DNA from: Defluviitaleaceae bacterium | Lineage (GTDB): Bacteria > Bacillota > Clostridia > Lachnospirales > WRAX01 | DNA: 36,176 bases | Direction of reading: 5' to 3' | Assembly: GCA_009785595.1 (NCBI GenBank) | Contig: WQVZ01000011.1 | Coordinates: forward strand, 1 to 36,176 | Part shown: one piece after another, positions 16,399 through 25,013 of the stretch | Position numbering within the stretch: position 1 is the stretch's first letter | How the letters are laid out: each line of letters begins with the position of its first letter | Program-made: the position numbers and the translations under genes | The notes under the pieces: model-generated | What the model saw: only the letters and a program-made list of their open reading frames with translations | The model's database searches: none | Told to the model about the DNA's origin: nothing

Positions 16399-17877
16399 AT
16401 GGAGAATTTTGATATCTACAAAGATATTGCGGAAAGAACCGGCGGCGACATTTATATAGGCGTGGTGGGGCCGGTGCGCACGGGCAAATCCACCTTTATC
16501 AAGCGGTTTATGGATTTGTTGGTGATACCCAATATCGAAAATGTTTATAACAAGGAGCGGACCAGGGACGAGTTGCCGCAAAGTGCCGCCGGGCGGTCTA
16601 TTATGACTACCGAGCCCAAGTTTATTCCTAATGAGGCTGTGGAGATAAGCATGGATGGCGTGGTTAATTTTAAGGTGCGGCTTATTGACTGTGTGGGATA
16701 TTTGGTGCCGGGTGCCAATGGCCATATGGAGGGCGAAGAACCCCGCATGGTAAATACCCCGTGGTACGAAAACAAAATACCCTTTGCCCAGGCGGCGGAG
16801 ATAGGCACAAAAAAGGTAATTAACGATCATTCTACCATTGGCATTGTTATCACAACCGACGGCAGCATTACCGACATAGAGCGGGATAACTACGAAGACG
16901 CCGAAGACCGGGTGCTGGAGGAGCTTGCCGCCATAAACAAGCCCTTTGTGATGATTTTAAACTCTACCCGCCCATATGCTCCGGAAACGGAAGAACTGCG
17001 CCGTACATTAAGCGACCGCCATGGTGTGCCGGTAATTACCCTTAACTGCGCCCAGCTGAAATACGAAGACATTAACCTTATTATGGAGCGGATATTATAC
17101 GAATTTCCCGTAAAAGAGCTGCGCATCAATCTGCCAAAGTGGATAGAACCTCTGCCCATAAACCATTGGGTAAAGCAAAGCATCCTTACCACCGTAAAAA
17201 CCATGGCCCGGGATGTGGCCAAAATACGGGATGTAAAGGGCAATGTTGTTAGCCTGTCAGAAAACGAGTACATAAAAAAAGCATTTGTAGAGCGCATACA
17301 TTTGGGTGTTGGTGCCACCGAGGTGGAGGTAAACGTAGACCCTGCTCTGTTTTATGAGGTGCTAAGTGAAACCACCGGAATGGAAATAACCTCCGACTAC
17401 AAACTGATATCCACAATAAAAGTTCTGGCGGCGGCCAAAAAAGAGCATGACAAAATACGCACCGCCCTGGACGAAGTTCGCTTTAAGGGCTATGGCATTG
17501 TCACACCATCTACCGAAGAAATGCAGCTTGCCGCCCCGGAAATTGTGCGCCATGGCAGCCGTTATGGTGTTAAAATTAAGGCATCTGCTCCTAGCCTGCA
17601 TGTAATTCAGGCGCAAATAGAAACAGAGATATCTCCAATTGTTGGCACAGAAAAGGAAAGTCAGGACCTGGTGGATTACTTTAACCAGCAAATGGAAGAA
17701 AACCCAGAGAAAATATGGGAGCTTAATATGTTTGGCAAATCCATGCATTCTATGGTGCGGGACGGCCTGCAAAACAAGTTGTACCGTATGCCCGAAAACA
17801 CCCAGGTAAAGGTGCAGGAAACCCTACAAAAAATTATCAACGAAGGCAGCGGCGGCCTTATCTGTATACTTCTGTAA
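16399..17877 (+). CDS. spoIVA: Stage IV sporulation protein A (spore coat basement ATPase)
   Basis: 492 residues, identical in length to the Bacillus subtilis protein. SpoIVA hydrolyses ATP to polymerise on the forespore surface and form the base on which the coat is built. Visible are the N-terminal IYKDIAERTGGDIYIGVVG, Walker A GPVRTGKST (24-32), RDELPQSAAGRSIMTTEPKF, LIDCVGYLVPGA, NTPWYENKIPF, and ITTDGSITDIERDNYEDAE. The C-terminal targeting end is INEGSGGLICILL. AAGGAGG lies six bases before the ATG. It is a single-gene unit between a terminator upstream and another downstream. It is the strongest evidence that the organism forms endospores. Confidence 0.98.
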   Translation: MENFDIYKDIAERTGGDIYIGVVGPVRTGKSTFIKRFMDLLVIPNIENVYNKERTRDELPQSAAGRSIMTTEPKFIPNEAVEISMDGVVNFKVRLIDCVGYLVPGANGHMEGEEPRMVNTPWYENKIPFAQAAEIGTKKVINDHSTIGIVITTDGSITDIERDNYEDAEDRVLEELAAINKPFVMILNSTRPYAPETEELRRTLSDRHGVPVITLNCAQLKYEDINLIMERILYEFPVKELRINLPKWIEPLPINHWVKQSILTTVKTMARDVAKIRDVKGNVVSLSENEYIKKAFVERIHLGVGATEVEVNVDPALFYEVLSETTGMEITSDYKLISTIKVLAAAKKEHDKIRTALDEVRFKGYGIVTPSTEEMQLAAPEIVRHGSRYGVKIKASAPSLHVIQAQIETEISPIVGTEKESQDLVDYFNQQMEENPEKIWELNMFGKSMHSMVRDGLQNKLYRMPENTQVKVQETLQKIINEGSGGLICILL

Positions 17878-17909
17878 AAAAATGTTTGACATAAAATTAA
17901 GGATGCAAT

Positions 17910-17973
17910 CCCCGTGTGATAGGTATAGCTGGCCGATCTGACTGGTCAGTAGCCCTATCGCATGGGGTTTTGG
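17910..17973. terminator. Long hairpin between spoIVA and the patatin gene
   Basis: CCCCGTGTGATAGG pairs with CCTATCGCATGGGG (two G-T type pairs), with an inner CTGGCC / GGTCAG stem, followed by TTTT. It ends spoIVA and overlaps the last codons of the convergent lipase gene. Confidence 0.55.
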
Positions 17974-19079
17974 TTTGTGGCCAAGTGTACACAACCGGCT
18001 ACTTCATACCCATGGCGCAAAATCATATCAAAATCAGCCTGTGTTGGTTTGCGCAGGGTTGTTTTATAGTTTCTTGCATATGTTGCCTGATATTCCGGCA
18101 GGCTCTCGGTGATAATACGTTTTTTATCCTCCGGTGCAAGGCCGGAATTTCTTAAAATACGCGAGGCACTGTCGCCTATTTGCAAGAACATACCATTGTT
18201 TTGCTGGCGTATATGGCCTGTTATGCTTCTGATGCGCAGCGCACCAACTTGGTCCGTGGCAATATCTAACAGCCGCCTGGGGCTGCCGGAAAAGGTACGC
18301 TGTTTAAATTTGCTTACTCCACCTGCGTTGCTGACAATGATATAATCTATGCCCTTTGAAAAATGCCCGCCCGCCGGGCTGTCGGAAATGTGGAAGAAGG
18401 CCTCCAGCCCCAAATTATCATACACGCCGCCGTCCCACAGGTGAAAATGCCTGCCATCCGGGATGGGGCTGTCGCTTATGGGTCTTTTGGGCTTGAAGCC
18501 AGAGGCATTCCAGCAATATCTGTCACGTCGCAAGGCATATGGGCCGATAAGAACAGGAAAACCCGCTGATGCTGCCATGGCGTCGGATATTGCCAGGCCA
18601 TGGTCTTGGGCATGCCCCACCACAATATCGCCCATGTTGCTTTGTGTAATACCAAAGCGCTTGCCGGTTTCGAATGTGGTGCAATTTGCGCACCATGTGG
18701 GGGCTTGGTCTAAATCGGACATAATACCGCCTACGCCCCATTTTTTGCCGATAACCTTGGCCAAAAGATTTACCCTGCGGTGCACCCAAAAGGGAAACAT
18801 ACGTAAAAGGGCGGAAATTTGTATGTCGCTGGCCATTATTGTTTTTTCGATTTTTGGAAGCACCTGTTCGACATACCGGCTGCTGCTTGGCCATTTTTTG
18901 TCATTATGCGCATATATCAGGCCGGCACACAAGCTGCCGCCGGAAACCGATGATATATACGCTATGCTTTCCATCAGCCCATTTTCCGCCAGCCACTTAA
19001 ACACACCCAGGTGATATATGGTGGCGCGTATGCCGCCACCGGAGAGGGCTATGCCGATTTTTCTATTCTTTAAGCTCAT
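17955..19079 (-). CDS. Patatin-like phospholipase
   Basis: 374 residues. Patatin-fold serine hydrolases release fatty acids from lipids using a Ser-Asp dyad. The oxyanion loop is SGGGIRA (13-19), the nucleophile Ser46 sits in SSVSGGS (first Gly of GxSxG replaced by Ser), and the Asp is in WDGGVYDN (Asp216). No signal peptide is seen, so it is cytoplasmic or membrane-associated. A Cys pair CANC occurs at 130-133. The ribosome site is poor, and expression may be low. It faces spoIVA tail to tail. Patatin effectors are known in CBASS phage defence, but no nucleotidyltransferase partner is adjacent, so a general lipid role is the safer reading. Confidence 0.88.
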   Translation of the reverse strand: MSLKNRKIGIALSGGGIRATIYHLGVFKWLAENGLMESIAYISSVSGGSLCAGLIYAHNDKKWPSSSRYVEQVLPKIEKTIMASDIQISALLRMFPFWVHRRVNLLAKVIGKKWGVGGIMSDLDQAPTWCANCTTFETGKRFGITQSNMGDIVVGHAQDHGLAISDAMAASAGFPVLIGPYALRRDRYCWNASGFKPKRPISDSPIPDGRHFHLWDGGVYDNLGLEAFFHISDSPAGGHFSKGIDYIIVSNAGGVSKFKQRTFSGSPRRLLDIATDQVGALRIRSITGHIRQQNNGMFLQIGDSASRILRNSGLAPEDKKRIITESLPEYQATYARNYKTTLRKPTQADFDMILRHGYEVAGCVHLATNQNPMR

Positions 19080-19165
19080 GCGCGCAAACCCCGCTTATTT
19101 GCTGTTGATGAAGTATATGTGGGTGGATTTGCTGTGTAGTCATATAGTTTTGTGATGAGCGCGCA

Positions 19166-19209
19166 AAAATACCGAGCCGGGGATTAAGTAGCCTGACTCG
19201 GTATTTTTT
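19166..19209. terminator. Bidirectional intrinsic terminator
   Basis: AAAATACCGAG and CTCGGTATTTTTT form an 11-base-pair stem with A-run and T-run ends. It separates the patatin gene from the broken secreted-protein gene to its right. Confidence 0.75.
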
Positions 19210-19264
19210 GTTATATTAGAACCTGTGTTCGGAACGCATTGTGTCAGCAAGAGCTTTGGCATTT

Positions 19265-19812
19265 CTACCAGCCCCAAGGGAAATCGAAATACATATAATG
19301 CGGATTGACAATTGCCCTAAAGCCATGGCTGTTTATCCAATGTAAAGTATCTGACCAGAAATCTGAGAATATGGGCGTGTGGTTTGCATAGCTGGTGATC
19401 AAGATTGATGGTACGCGTGTACAAAACCAATGCCAGCAACAGTTGCTTCTAAAGATATCAATTTGGTAGTTGCCGGGCTTTAGTATGTATTGGGTTATTG
19501 CTGCAAGATGGTCAAAAGGGCCATAGGGCCATAGGGGATCGGGCTCAAAGGGGTCATATGCTATTACATGGCTCCTTGTGGGGTATGCATGTATAGGCCG
19601 CAGTCTTGTTGTATGAGCTGATTACCATCCAGGTAGATGACAAGGTCGCCCTGGGCTTTTTTGGTGACGCCATAGATTTCTATGCTGATGTAGTAGCCGT
19701 TTTCGATTGTTTCGGCTTGTCCTGACCCAAAGGCGACCCATGTGGTGGCGACGAAAGTCATGATAAACACCAGCAGCAACGACACAATCCGCTTTGCAGT
19801 TGATCTTTTCAT
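19265..19812 (-). pseudogene. Secreted protein gene split by a frameshift
   Basis: Reading starts at the ATG at 19812 with AAAGGAG about nine bases upstream. A signal peptide is evident (KRIVSLLLVFIMTFVATTWVAFG), then GYYISIEIYGVTKKAQGDLVIYLDGNQ. This frame stops at 19564-19566. In the -1 frame the sequence stays open for over 110 codons beyond a stop at 19622, ending TAG at 19265. It reads SHVIAYDPFEPDP, then LAAITQYILKPGNYQIDIF, NCCWHWFCTR and finally YMYFDFPWGW. The switch must lie at 19567-19621, perhaps at the ACCCCAC run. No canonical slippery heptamer was seen, so an indel is likelier than programmed shifting. A TATAAT lies at 19859-19864 (minus). A terminator follows at 19166-19209. 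Family not recognised. Confidence 0.6.
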
Positions 19813-19961
19813 CTTTATCGCTCCTTTTTGTGGCAATATATGCCGTTTTTTGTTTGCTATTATATTGTATCATATTTTTTGCCATAATACAGCATAATGT
19901 TATATTTTTAATTAGGTTTTTGTTGCTAAATATCGACAATTAGCTACAAAAAATTTGATGG

Positions 19962-19999
19962 AAAATATAAAACGGCATTGCCTGAAAGAGCAATGCCGC
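19962..19999 (-). terminator. Intrinsic terminator after the cyclic-DPG-synthetase-like gene
   Basis: On the minus strand CGGCATTGC pairs with GCAATGCCG around an eight-base loop, followed by TTTTATATTTT. It lies 15 bases after the stop of the gene. Confidence 0.8.
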
Positions 20000-20013
20000 T
20001 TGAAATGAAGAGA

Positions 20014-21345
20014 CTATTTTATTTTTTTAAGGAAATCTGCCAGAGCATCTTCCATTGTGGGTGTGCCTATTTCTTGCAGGCTATAATCCGCACGCGTATA
20101 GGGCTTTTTAATTTCGATTATGCGTTTTAGGTCTATTGGGGTGGCGACAATTACAGAATCGCATTGGGTGGCCTCGATTGTCTGTGCAAGGTCGGCCATT
20201 TGTTTTTCGCTGTAACCCATTGCGGGCAGCAATGGGCCTATATTTGGATATTTGCGATAGGTTTCTGTGATGTCCCCAACCGCATAGGGCCTTGGGTCTA
20301 TTATTTCGCAGGCTCCAAAGCGACGGGCGGCTACTATGCCTGCGCCGATTTTCATTTCGCCATGGGTTAATGTTGGGCCGTCTTCTATAACCAAAACCCG
20401 CTTGCCGCGAATTGTTTCGGGGTTTTCGACGGTTATTGCGGATGCGGCGTCCACAACCACGGCGTTGGGGCATACAAACTCTATATTTTTTCTGACATGC
20501 TGGATATTTTCAAAATCGGCACTGTCAATTTTGTTAATAACCACAATGTCAGAGATGCGCAGGGTTACTTCGCCGGGGTAATACCCAAGCTCGTGACCGG
20601 GTCTGTGTGGGTCAACCACCGTAACCATCAAATCCGGATTGTAAAATGGAAAGTCATTATTTCCGCCGTCCCATAAAATCACGTCACAACCATCCGGATC
20701 ATTTTCCGCGGCATGGAGTATTGCTGCATAATCCACGCCGGCGTAAATAATATTGCCACGCTGAATATGGGGTTCGTATTCCTCCATTTCTTCTATGGTG
20801 CATTCGTGTTTGGCAAGATCTTCTATGGCTGCAAAACGCTGTACTTTTTGTGCCGCAAGATCTCCATATGGCATAGGGTGGCGGATAACAATGGTCTTTA
20901 GGCCATTGGCCATTAAAATTTCGGCAATGCGGCGCGAGGTTTGGCTTTTGCCGCAGCCTGTGCGAATGGCGCCAACGGCTATGACGGGTTTTGTGCTTTT
21001 AAGCATGGTGTTTTTTGGGCCAAGCAGTGTAAAATCGGCACCGGCGGCATTTACAACGGCACCGGCGGCCATAACTTCGTTGTAGGTAACATCGCTGTAA
21101 GAAAACACGCATTCGTCCACGTCAAATTCTTTAATCAGCCGTTCTAAATCATTTTGTTCGTATATGGGAATCCCATCGGGATAAAGAGCACCGGCAAGGG
21201 CCGCGGGATATTTACGGTCGGCTATATTGGGAATTTGTGCGGCGGTAAAGGCTATGATTTTATAGCTTGGATTATCCCGGTAAACCACATTAAAGTTATG
21301 AAAATCGCGCCCGGCGGCGCCTATTATAATAATTTTTTTCTGCAT
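20014..21345 (-). CDS. Cyclic 2,3-diphosphoglycerate synthetase-like P-loop protein
   Basis: 443 residues. The N-terminal 110 residues are a Rossmann-like domain (KKIIIIGAAGRDFHNFN). The P-loop domain has Walker A GAIRTGCGKS (125-134). Further motifs are TIVIRHPMPYGDL, EYEPHI, ILWDGGNNDFPF, VVDPHRPGHE, VVINKIDSAD (an NKxD-type guanine-specificity motif) and VIEDGPTLTHGEM. The family is annotated as cyclic 2,3-diphosphoglycerate synthetase after the methanogen enzyme, or as a predicted GTPase; in bacteria the substrate is not settled. GAAGGAAG precedes the ATG. A terminator follows. A small amber-interrupted gene with its own promoter lies just upstream on the same strand, so the two may share a transcript. 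Confidence 0.8.
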   Translation of the reverse strand: MQKKIIIIGAAGRDFHNFNVVYRDNPSYKIIAFTAAQIPNIADRKYPAALAGALYPDGIPIYEQNDLERLIKEFDVDECVFSYSDVTYNEVMAAGAVVNAAGADFTLLGPKNTMLKSTKPVIAVGAIRTGCGKSQTSRRIAEILMANGLKTIVIRHPMPYGDLAAQKVQRFAAIEDLAKHECTIEEMEEYEPHIQRGNIIYAGVDYAAILHAAENDPDGCDVILWDGGNNDFPFYNPDLMVTVVDPHRPGHELGYYPGEVTLRISDIVVINKIDSADFENIQHVRKNIEFVCPNAVVVDAASAITVENPETIRGKRVLVIEDGPTLTHGEMKIGAGIVAARRFGACEIIDPRPYAVGDITETYRKYPNIGPLLPAMGYSEKQMADLAQTIEATQCDSVIVATPIDLKRIIEIKKPYTRADYSLQEIGTPTMEDALADFLKKIK

Positions 21346-21435
21346 TTGTCATCTTCCTTCGCTGGAAATTATTTTGTGTAATATACATCGCCCCTTTAGC
21401 TTAATTTTTTTATATATGATAGTGTATGATATCTC

Positions 21436-21618
21436 TCAATCATTCCATTGGGGCTCATCAGATCGGTAAATTGGCACTCTGATCATGGCCAAGCCCTGAC
21501 TATACGTAATATATATCAGATCTGTTCGGGAACCTTGTTGAAACAGTATCCAGATAGATCTATTCAGGGCATTCCATGGAGCGCCCTTTCCTTAACTTAG
21601 CACTTTCGTGCATATCAT
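21436..21618 (-). pseudogene. Small gene with one in-frame amber codon
   Basis: From the ATG at 21618 it reads MICTKVAKLRKGRSMECPE, then TAG at 21559-21561, then IYLDTVQQGSRTDLIYITY and GLAMIRVPIYRSDEPQWND, ending TGA. AGGAGG lies at 21623-21628, closer to this ATG than usual; the ATG at 21613 is better spaced but stops after five codons. A sigma-A promoter lies at 21650-21678. With promoter, ribosome site and a protein-like continuation, this looks like a 59-60-residue gene recently broken at what was perhaps a CAG codon, or a readthrough gene. The first 19 codons alone could act as a leader peptide for the gene downstream. Product not recognised. Confidence 0.4.
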
Positions 21619-21649
21619 CAATCCTCCTGCCCTTAAACGACTTCTGCAA

Positions 21650-21678
21650 ATTGTAACATGATAAAAGAAAAAATGCAA
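21650..21678 (-). promoter_or_regulatory. Sigma-A promoter reading left
   Basis: TTGCAT (21673-21678) and TACAAT (21650-21655) are separated by exactly 17 bases. It would drive the small gene and possibly the cyclic-DPG-synthetase-like gene. Confidence 0.5.
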
Positions 21679-22008
21679 TGGCTAAACCGCAAAAAATTTA
21701 GAGACGTTATTTTGTCTCTTGAATAGTGGACTGACTATAGTGAGATGCTATCCGGTTTTTTGGCTGAACTGTGTACAAAGACTACTTGGCTAACTTGCAC
21801 AAAAAAATGCATAAAAATTGTGCAAACTGCCCTGTGGACATGGCGCAAAAACACATGTATATACATATTTGCTCCATGCAACCAAAAATTTTGTTAAATA
21901 CAGACCATAGCATAAGGGTCGAAAATATTGTATCATTAGGATATGAATGCAGTGACTGGTAACGAAATAGTTTCGTTACGGGCTTAACTTCACAAGGAGG
22001 CAATATAA
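21679..22008. other. Non-coding stretch upstream of msmX
   Basis: No supported gene. It holds a six-base-pair hairpin at 21700-21719 (AGAGAC / GTCTCT, followed on the minus strand by TAAATTTTTT), a weak promoter-like TCGAAA with TATGAA near 21919-21947 on the plus strand, and the perfect palindrome at 21959-21979 listed separately. Confidence 0.5.
21959..21979 (+). promoter_or_regulatory. Perfect inverted repeat before msmX
   Basis: GTAACGAAA, TAG, TTTCGTTAC: nine perfect pairs with a three-base centre, about 15 bases before the AAGGAGG of msmX. It could be an operator or an RNA hairpin that limits translation. The centre is too short for a good RNA loop unless outer pairs only form, which favours a DNA-binding site. 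Confidence 0.5.
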
Positions 22009-23121
22009 ATGGCAGGACTGGTGTTAAAAAACCTTATTAAGAAGTTCCCAAACGGCGTTGTGGCCGTATCGGACTTTAACCTGGAAATTGAGGACACCGA
22101 ATTTTTGGTGCTTGTTGGGCCGTCTGGCTGCGGCAAGACCACAACCCTACGCATGATAGCTGGGTTGGAGGAGATTTCTGAAGGCGACCTTTATATCGGC
22201 GACAAGCGTGTTAATGATGTGGCTCCAAAAGACAGGGATATTGCAATGGTTTTCCAAAATTATGCCCTGTATCCTCATATGAGCGTGTATGACAATATGG
22301 CTTTTGGTCTTAAACTGCGCAAAACCCCTAAGGCCGAAATTAAAAAGCGTGTTACCGAAGCCGCAAAAATACTTAATATTGAACCTTTGCTGGATAGAAG
22401 GCCCAAGGCCCTTTCCGGTGGTCAGCGTCAGCGCGTGGCCATGGGCCGCGCCATTGTACGCGAACCCAAGGTTTTCTTGATGGACGAACCGCTGTCCAAT
22501 TTGGATGCCAAACTGCGCGTGCAAATGCGTACCGAAATATCCAAATTGCACCAAAAACTTAAAACCACTTTCGTATATGTTACACATGATCAAATAGAGG
22601 CCATGACACTGGGCACCCGTATTGTGGTCATGAAAGATGGTATCATCCAGCAGGTGGACAGCCCAATCAATCTATACACAAAGCCCAACAACATCTTTGT
22701 AGCCAGCTTTATAGGCTCGCCTCAAATGAACCTAATGGATGCAACTGCCCTGGAAGAAGGCGGCAATGTATATCTGCAATTAGGCGAATCTAAAATAAAG
22801 CTTAACCAGGAAAAAGGCAAAGCACTGGTAGACGGCGGCTATATCGGCAAAGAAGTGGTGATGGGCTTTAGACCCGAAAATATGCATGACGAAGAAGCCC
22901 TTCTTGCAAGCAATCCTGATAGCGTAGTCAGTGCCAATGTGGATCTAACCGAGCTTCTGGGTGCCGAGGTTTATCTGTATCTTACCATTGCCGGCAACCA
23001 AGCCACCGCCCGCGTTAGCCCCGACAGTAAAGCTAAAGTGGGCGACACCATCAAGGTGGCCATAGACGGCAACCAAATTCACATCTTTGACAAAGACACC
23101 GAGGGCGTTATTACAAATTAA
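22009..23121 (+). CDS. msmX: Sugar ABC transporter ATP-binding protein (MsmX/UgpC type)
   Basis: 370 residues. It is the ATPase of CUT1-family sugar importers, sitting on the inner face of the membrane. Walker A GPSGCGKT (37-44), the Q-loop VFQNYALYPHM, signature LSGGQRQR, Walker B VFLMDEPLSNLD and the switch VTHDQIEAM are intact. After residue 240 comes the MalK-like regulatory domain (TKPNNIFVASFIGSPQMNL, MGFRPENM). No permease or binding protein is nearby, so it is probably the shared ATPase that serves several sugar transporters, as MsmX does in Bacillus. AAGGAGG precedes the ATG. A strong terminator follows. Confidence 0.93.
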   Translation: MAGLVLKNLIKKFPNGVVAVSDFNLEIEDTEFLVLVGPSGCGKTTTLRMIAGLEEISEGDLYIGDKRVNDVAPKDRDIAMVFQNYALYPHMSVYDNMAFGLKLRKTPKAEIKKRVTEAAKILNIEPLLDRRPKALSGGQRQRVAMGRAIVREPKVFLMDEPLSNLDAKLRVQMRTEISKLHQKLKTTFVYVTHDQIEAMTLGTRIVVMKDGIIQQVDSPINLYTKPNNIFVASFIGSPQMNLMDATALEEGGNVYLQLGESKIKLNQEKGKALVDGGYIGKEVVMGFRPENMHDEEALLASNPDSVVSANVDLTELLGAEVYLYLTIAGNQATARVSPDSKAKVGDTIKVAIDGNQIHIFDKDTEGVITN

Positions 23122-23134
23122 TACATGTTTATAT

Positions 23135-23167
23135 GGCAGGTGCGGAAAAATTCCGTGCCTGCCTTTT
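23135..23167 (+). terminator. Strong intrinsic terminator after msmX
   Basis: GGCAGGTGCGGAA and TTCCGTGCCTGCC form a 13-base arm pair (one G-T pair) around AAA, followed directly by TTTT. Confidence 0.85.
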
Positions 23168-23176
23168 AAATTTTGT

Positions 23177-23205
23177 TTTACTTTTTTTGGGCTTTGTGAT
23201 ATAGT
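23177..23205 (+). promoter_or_regulatory. Sigma-A promoter for the CdaR-like regulator
   Basis: TTTACT (23177-23182), 17 bases, TATAGT (23200-23205) with TGA directly before, an extended -10. It lies between the msmX terminator and the next start codon. Confidence 0.6.
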
Positions 23206-23244
23206 GGAGGGTAATATGTTTGACGGGAAGGGGAGCTTGATTTT

Positions 23245-24336
23245 ATGCTTAGCAGCCAAATACTACAAAACACCATCGACGGCCTTAAAAACATAACCCG
23301 CCGTGAATTTAGTGTGTTGGAACGTGAGGGCAAGGTGACATCCAGCACCGAGGCTGATATGCTTAACACCCAGGTGGACGCGGCGGCGGACTTTGTGCGC
23401 AGTGCCGCCGAAAGCCAGCTTGTGCAGGGCTACCAATACTTTAAGGTATTTGACAACGGCATTGCGGAATATGTTGTGCTGATAAAAGGCGAAGACGAAG
23501 AGACATACCGTATTGGTAAGATAGCCGCCTTCCAGATACAGGGTCTTATTGTGGCCTACAAAGAACGCTTTGACCGTGATAATTTCATCAAAAACCTGCT
23601 GCTGGACAACCTGCTACTGGTGGATATATACGGCCGTGCCAAAAAACTGCGCATAGAGAACACCGTGCGGCGTGTTGTGTATGTTATAGAAGCCAGGGGC
23701 GACGAAGACACCGGCACGGTGGAGATTGTGCGCAACATCTTCCCGGCAAAAACAAGGGACTTTGTCACTGTGGTGGACCAAGACCACATTATATTGGTAA
23801 AAGAGCTTAAAAATACTGATGCCATAGACGACATAGAGGCCCATGCCAAGGCCATTTGTGACACCCTGGCCACCGAGGCTATGAGCCCTGTGCGCGTAGC
23901 CATTGGCACCTGCATAAATGACCTAAAATTCGTATCCCGCTCTTACAAAGAAGCCAAAATGGCCCTTGAAGTCGGCAAAATTTTTGATGTTACCAATCTG
24001 GTTACAAATTATGAAACCCTAGGCATAGGCCGCCTTATATACCAGCTGCCCATGTCCCTGTGCCGTATGTTTGTAAATGAGGTGCTTAACGGCATAACCA
24101 TAGACAGCTTTGACGAAGAAACTCTTGTCACCGTGGACAAATTCTTTGACAACAACCTTAATGTATCCGAAACCAGCCGCCAGCTTTATATCCACCGCAA
24201 CACCCTGGTATACCGCCTGGATAAACTGCAAAAGCTGACGGGGCTGGATTTGCGCAATTTTGATGATGCCATAATTTTTAAGATAACCATGATGGTTAGC
24301 AAATACATGCGTCACAAGGAAAATCAGTTATTTTAG
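23245..24336 (+). CDS. CdaR/PucR-family transcriptional regulator
   Basis: 363 residues. The C-terminal DNA-binding helix-turn-helix of the PucR type is clear (NVSETSRQLYIHRNTLVYRL, then KLQKLTGLDLRNFDDA). The central part (about 160-300) matches the GGDEF-like domain of CdaR regulators, which lacks cyclase motifs. The N-terminal sensor is not a recognised sugar-diacid domain by eye, so the ligand is unknown. It follows msmX, a pairing that suggests control of carbohydrate uptake, though it has its own promoter and the msmX terminator separates them. GGGGAG lies about nine bases before the ATG. Confidence 0.85.
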   Translation: MLSSQILQNTIDGLKNITRREFSVLEREGKVTSSTEADMLNTQVDAAADFVRSAAESQLVQGYQYFKVFDNGIAEYVVLIKGEDEETYRIGKIAAFQIQGLIVAYKERFDRDNFIKNLLLDNLLLVDIYGRAKKLRIENTVRRVVYVIEARGDEDTGTVEIVRNIFPAKTRDFVTVVDQDHIILVKELKNTDAIDDIEAHAKAICDTLATEAMSPVRVAIGTCINDLKFVSRSYKEAKMALEVGKIFDVTNLVTNYETLGIGRLIYQLPMSLCRMFVNEVLNGITIDSFDEETLVTVDKFFDNNLNVSETSRQLYIHRNTLVYRLDKLQKLTGLDLRNFDDAIIFKITMMVSKYMRHKENQLF

Positions 24337-24361
24337 AGGTGCCAAGCAAATATTTGCAAAT

Positions 24362-24385
24362 GTAGGGGCGGCATTATGCCGCCCA
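24362..24385 (+). repeat. REP hairpin with GTAG foot
   Basis: GTAG, GGGCGGC, loop ATTAT, GCCGCCC. It lies between the CdaR-like gene and the membrane-protein gene. Confidence 0.85.
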
Positions 24386-24405
24386 TTTAAATTGGGGGCA
24401 TAATT

Positions 24406-24906
24406 ATGGGGGCAGTCAAAAGCTATTGGGGTTATACGGGCAAAATCTTCATGATGCTTGCGCTTATTTTCCCTGCATTTCTGCTTTTTGCCCGGCTTAT
24501 TGACGGCCCGGCTATGGCAGGCGACCCCAGAGTTTATGCTTTGTACCTTCTTGGCATCGGCTATTTTACCATTGGTTTTGTTCTGTTTGTTGCGGGCAAA
24601 TATGGCGACAGAAAGCTTAAAAGGCTAAAAAAGACCGGCAAAGCCCTAAAGCCCATAGAAACCACCGCGCTGCCCAGTTTTATATCGCCACTGGCATTTG
24701 AAGGTACTACATACAATTCATTTCATATCAAGTGTGTGCTACGCAATGCCAGAGGTGCCGAGACCGTTGTAAAAAGCCGCAGATTGACTGTTTGTGAAGG
24801 GCATTTTTTCATAATACCTCAGCCGGCTCAAATATTATGCGATGCGGTGGTTTATGTTAACCCGCGTAAACCTTATGATTTTGCAATTGAAGTTTGGATT
24901 TGTTGA
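24406..24906 (+). CDS. Two-helix membrane protein, unknown function
   Basis: 166 residues. Two membrane helices (about 12-30 and 44-63) are followed by a basic stretch (GDRKLKRLKKTGKAL) and a beta-rich soluble domain (FEGTTYNSFHIKCVLRN, RRLTVCEGHFFII). The basic residues after helix two suggest that the C-terminal domain is cytoplasmic. The ribosome site is a GGGGG run. It has REP-type hairpins on both sides. No family recognised; the layout is a little like DUF3592 proteins, but the match is not convincing. Confidence 0.65.
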   Translation: MGAVKSYWGYTGKIFMMLALIFPAFLLFARLIDGPAMAGDPRVYALYLLGIGYFTIGFVLFVAGKYGDRKLKRLKKTGKALKPIETTALPSFISPLAFEGTTYNSFHIKCVLRNARGAETVVKSRRLTVCEGHFFIIPQPAQILCDAVVYVNPRKPYDFAIEVWIC

Positions 24907-24912
24907 ATACGG

Positions 24913-24935
24913 TTGGGCGGCAAAATGCTGCCCAC
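24913..24935 (-). repeat. Degenerate REP hairpin, GTGG foot
   Basis: On the minus strand GTGG replaces GTAG; arms GGGCAGC and GCCGCCC have one mismatch (C-A or G-T type), loop ATTTT. Confidence 0.6.
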
Positions 24936-25013
24936 TTTTTGTGCAAAACCCCGAAAATGTGCCCAATTTATGCCATATTAGAAAAACGAATGTGCGAACA
25001 TGCTTATTTTATG

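Noticed and set aside
17955-19079. Patatin-like gene as a CBASS effector
   Set aside because: No CD-NTase, E1/E2/JAB or other CBASS gene is adjacent; both neighbours are unrelated.
21771-21962. 63-codon frame upstream of msmX
   Set aside because: GTG start without a ribosome site, no recognisable features, and it ends at the msmX palindrome.
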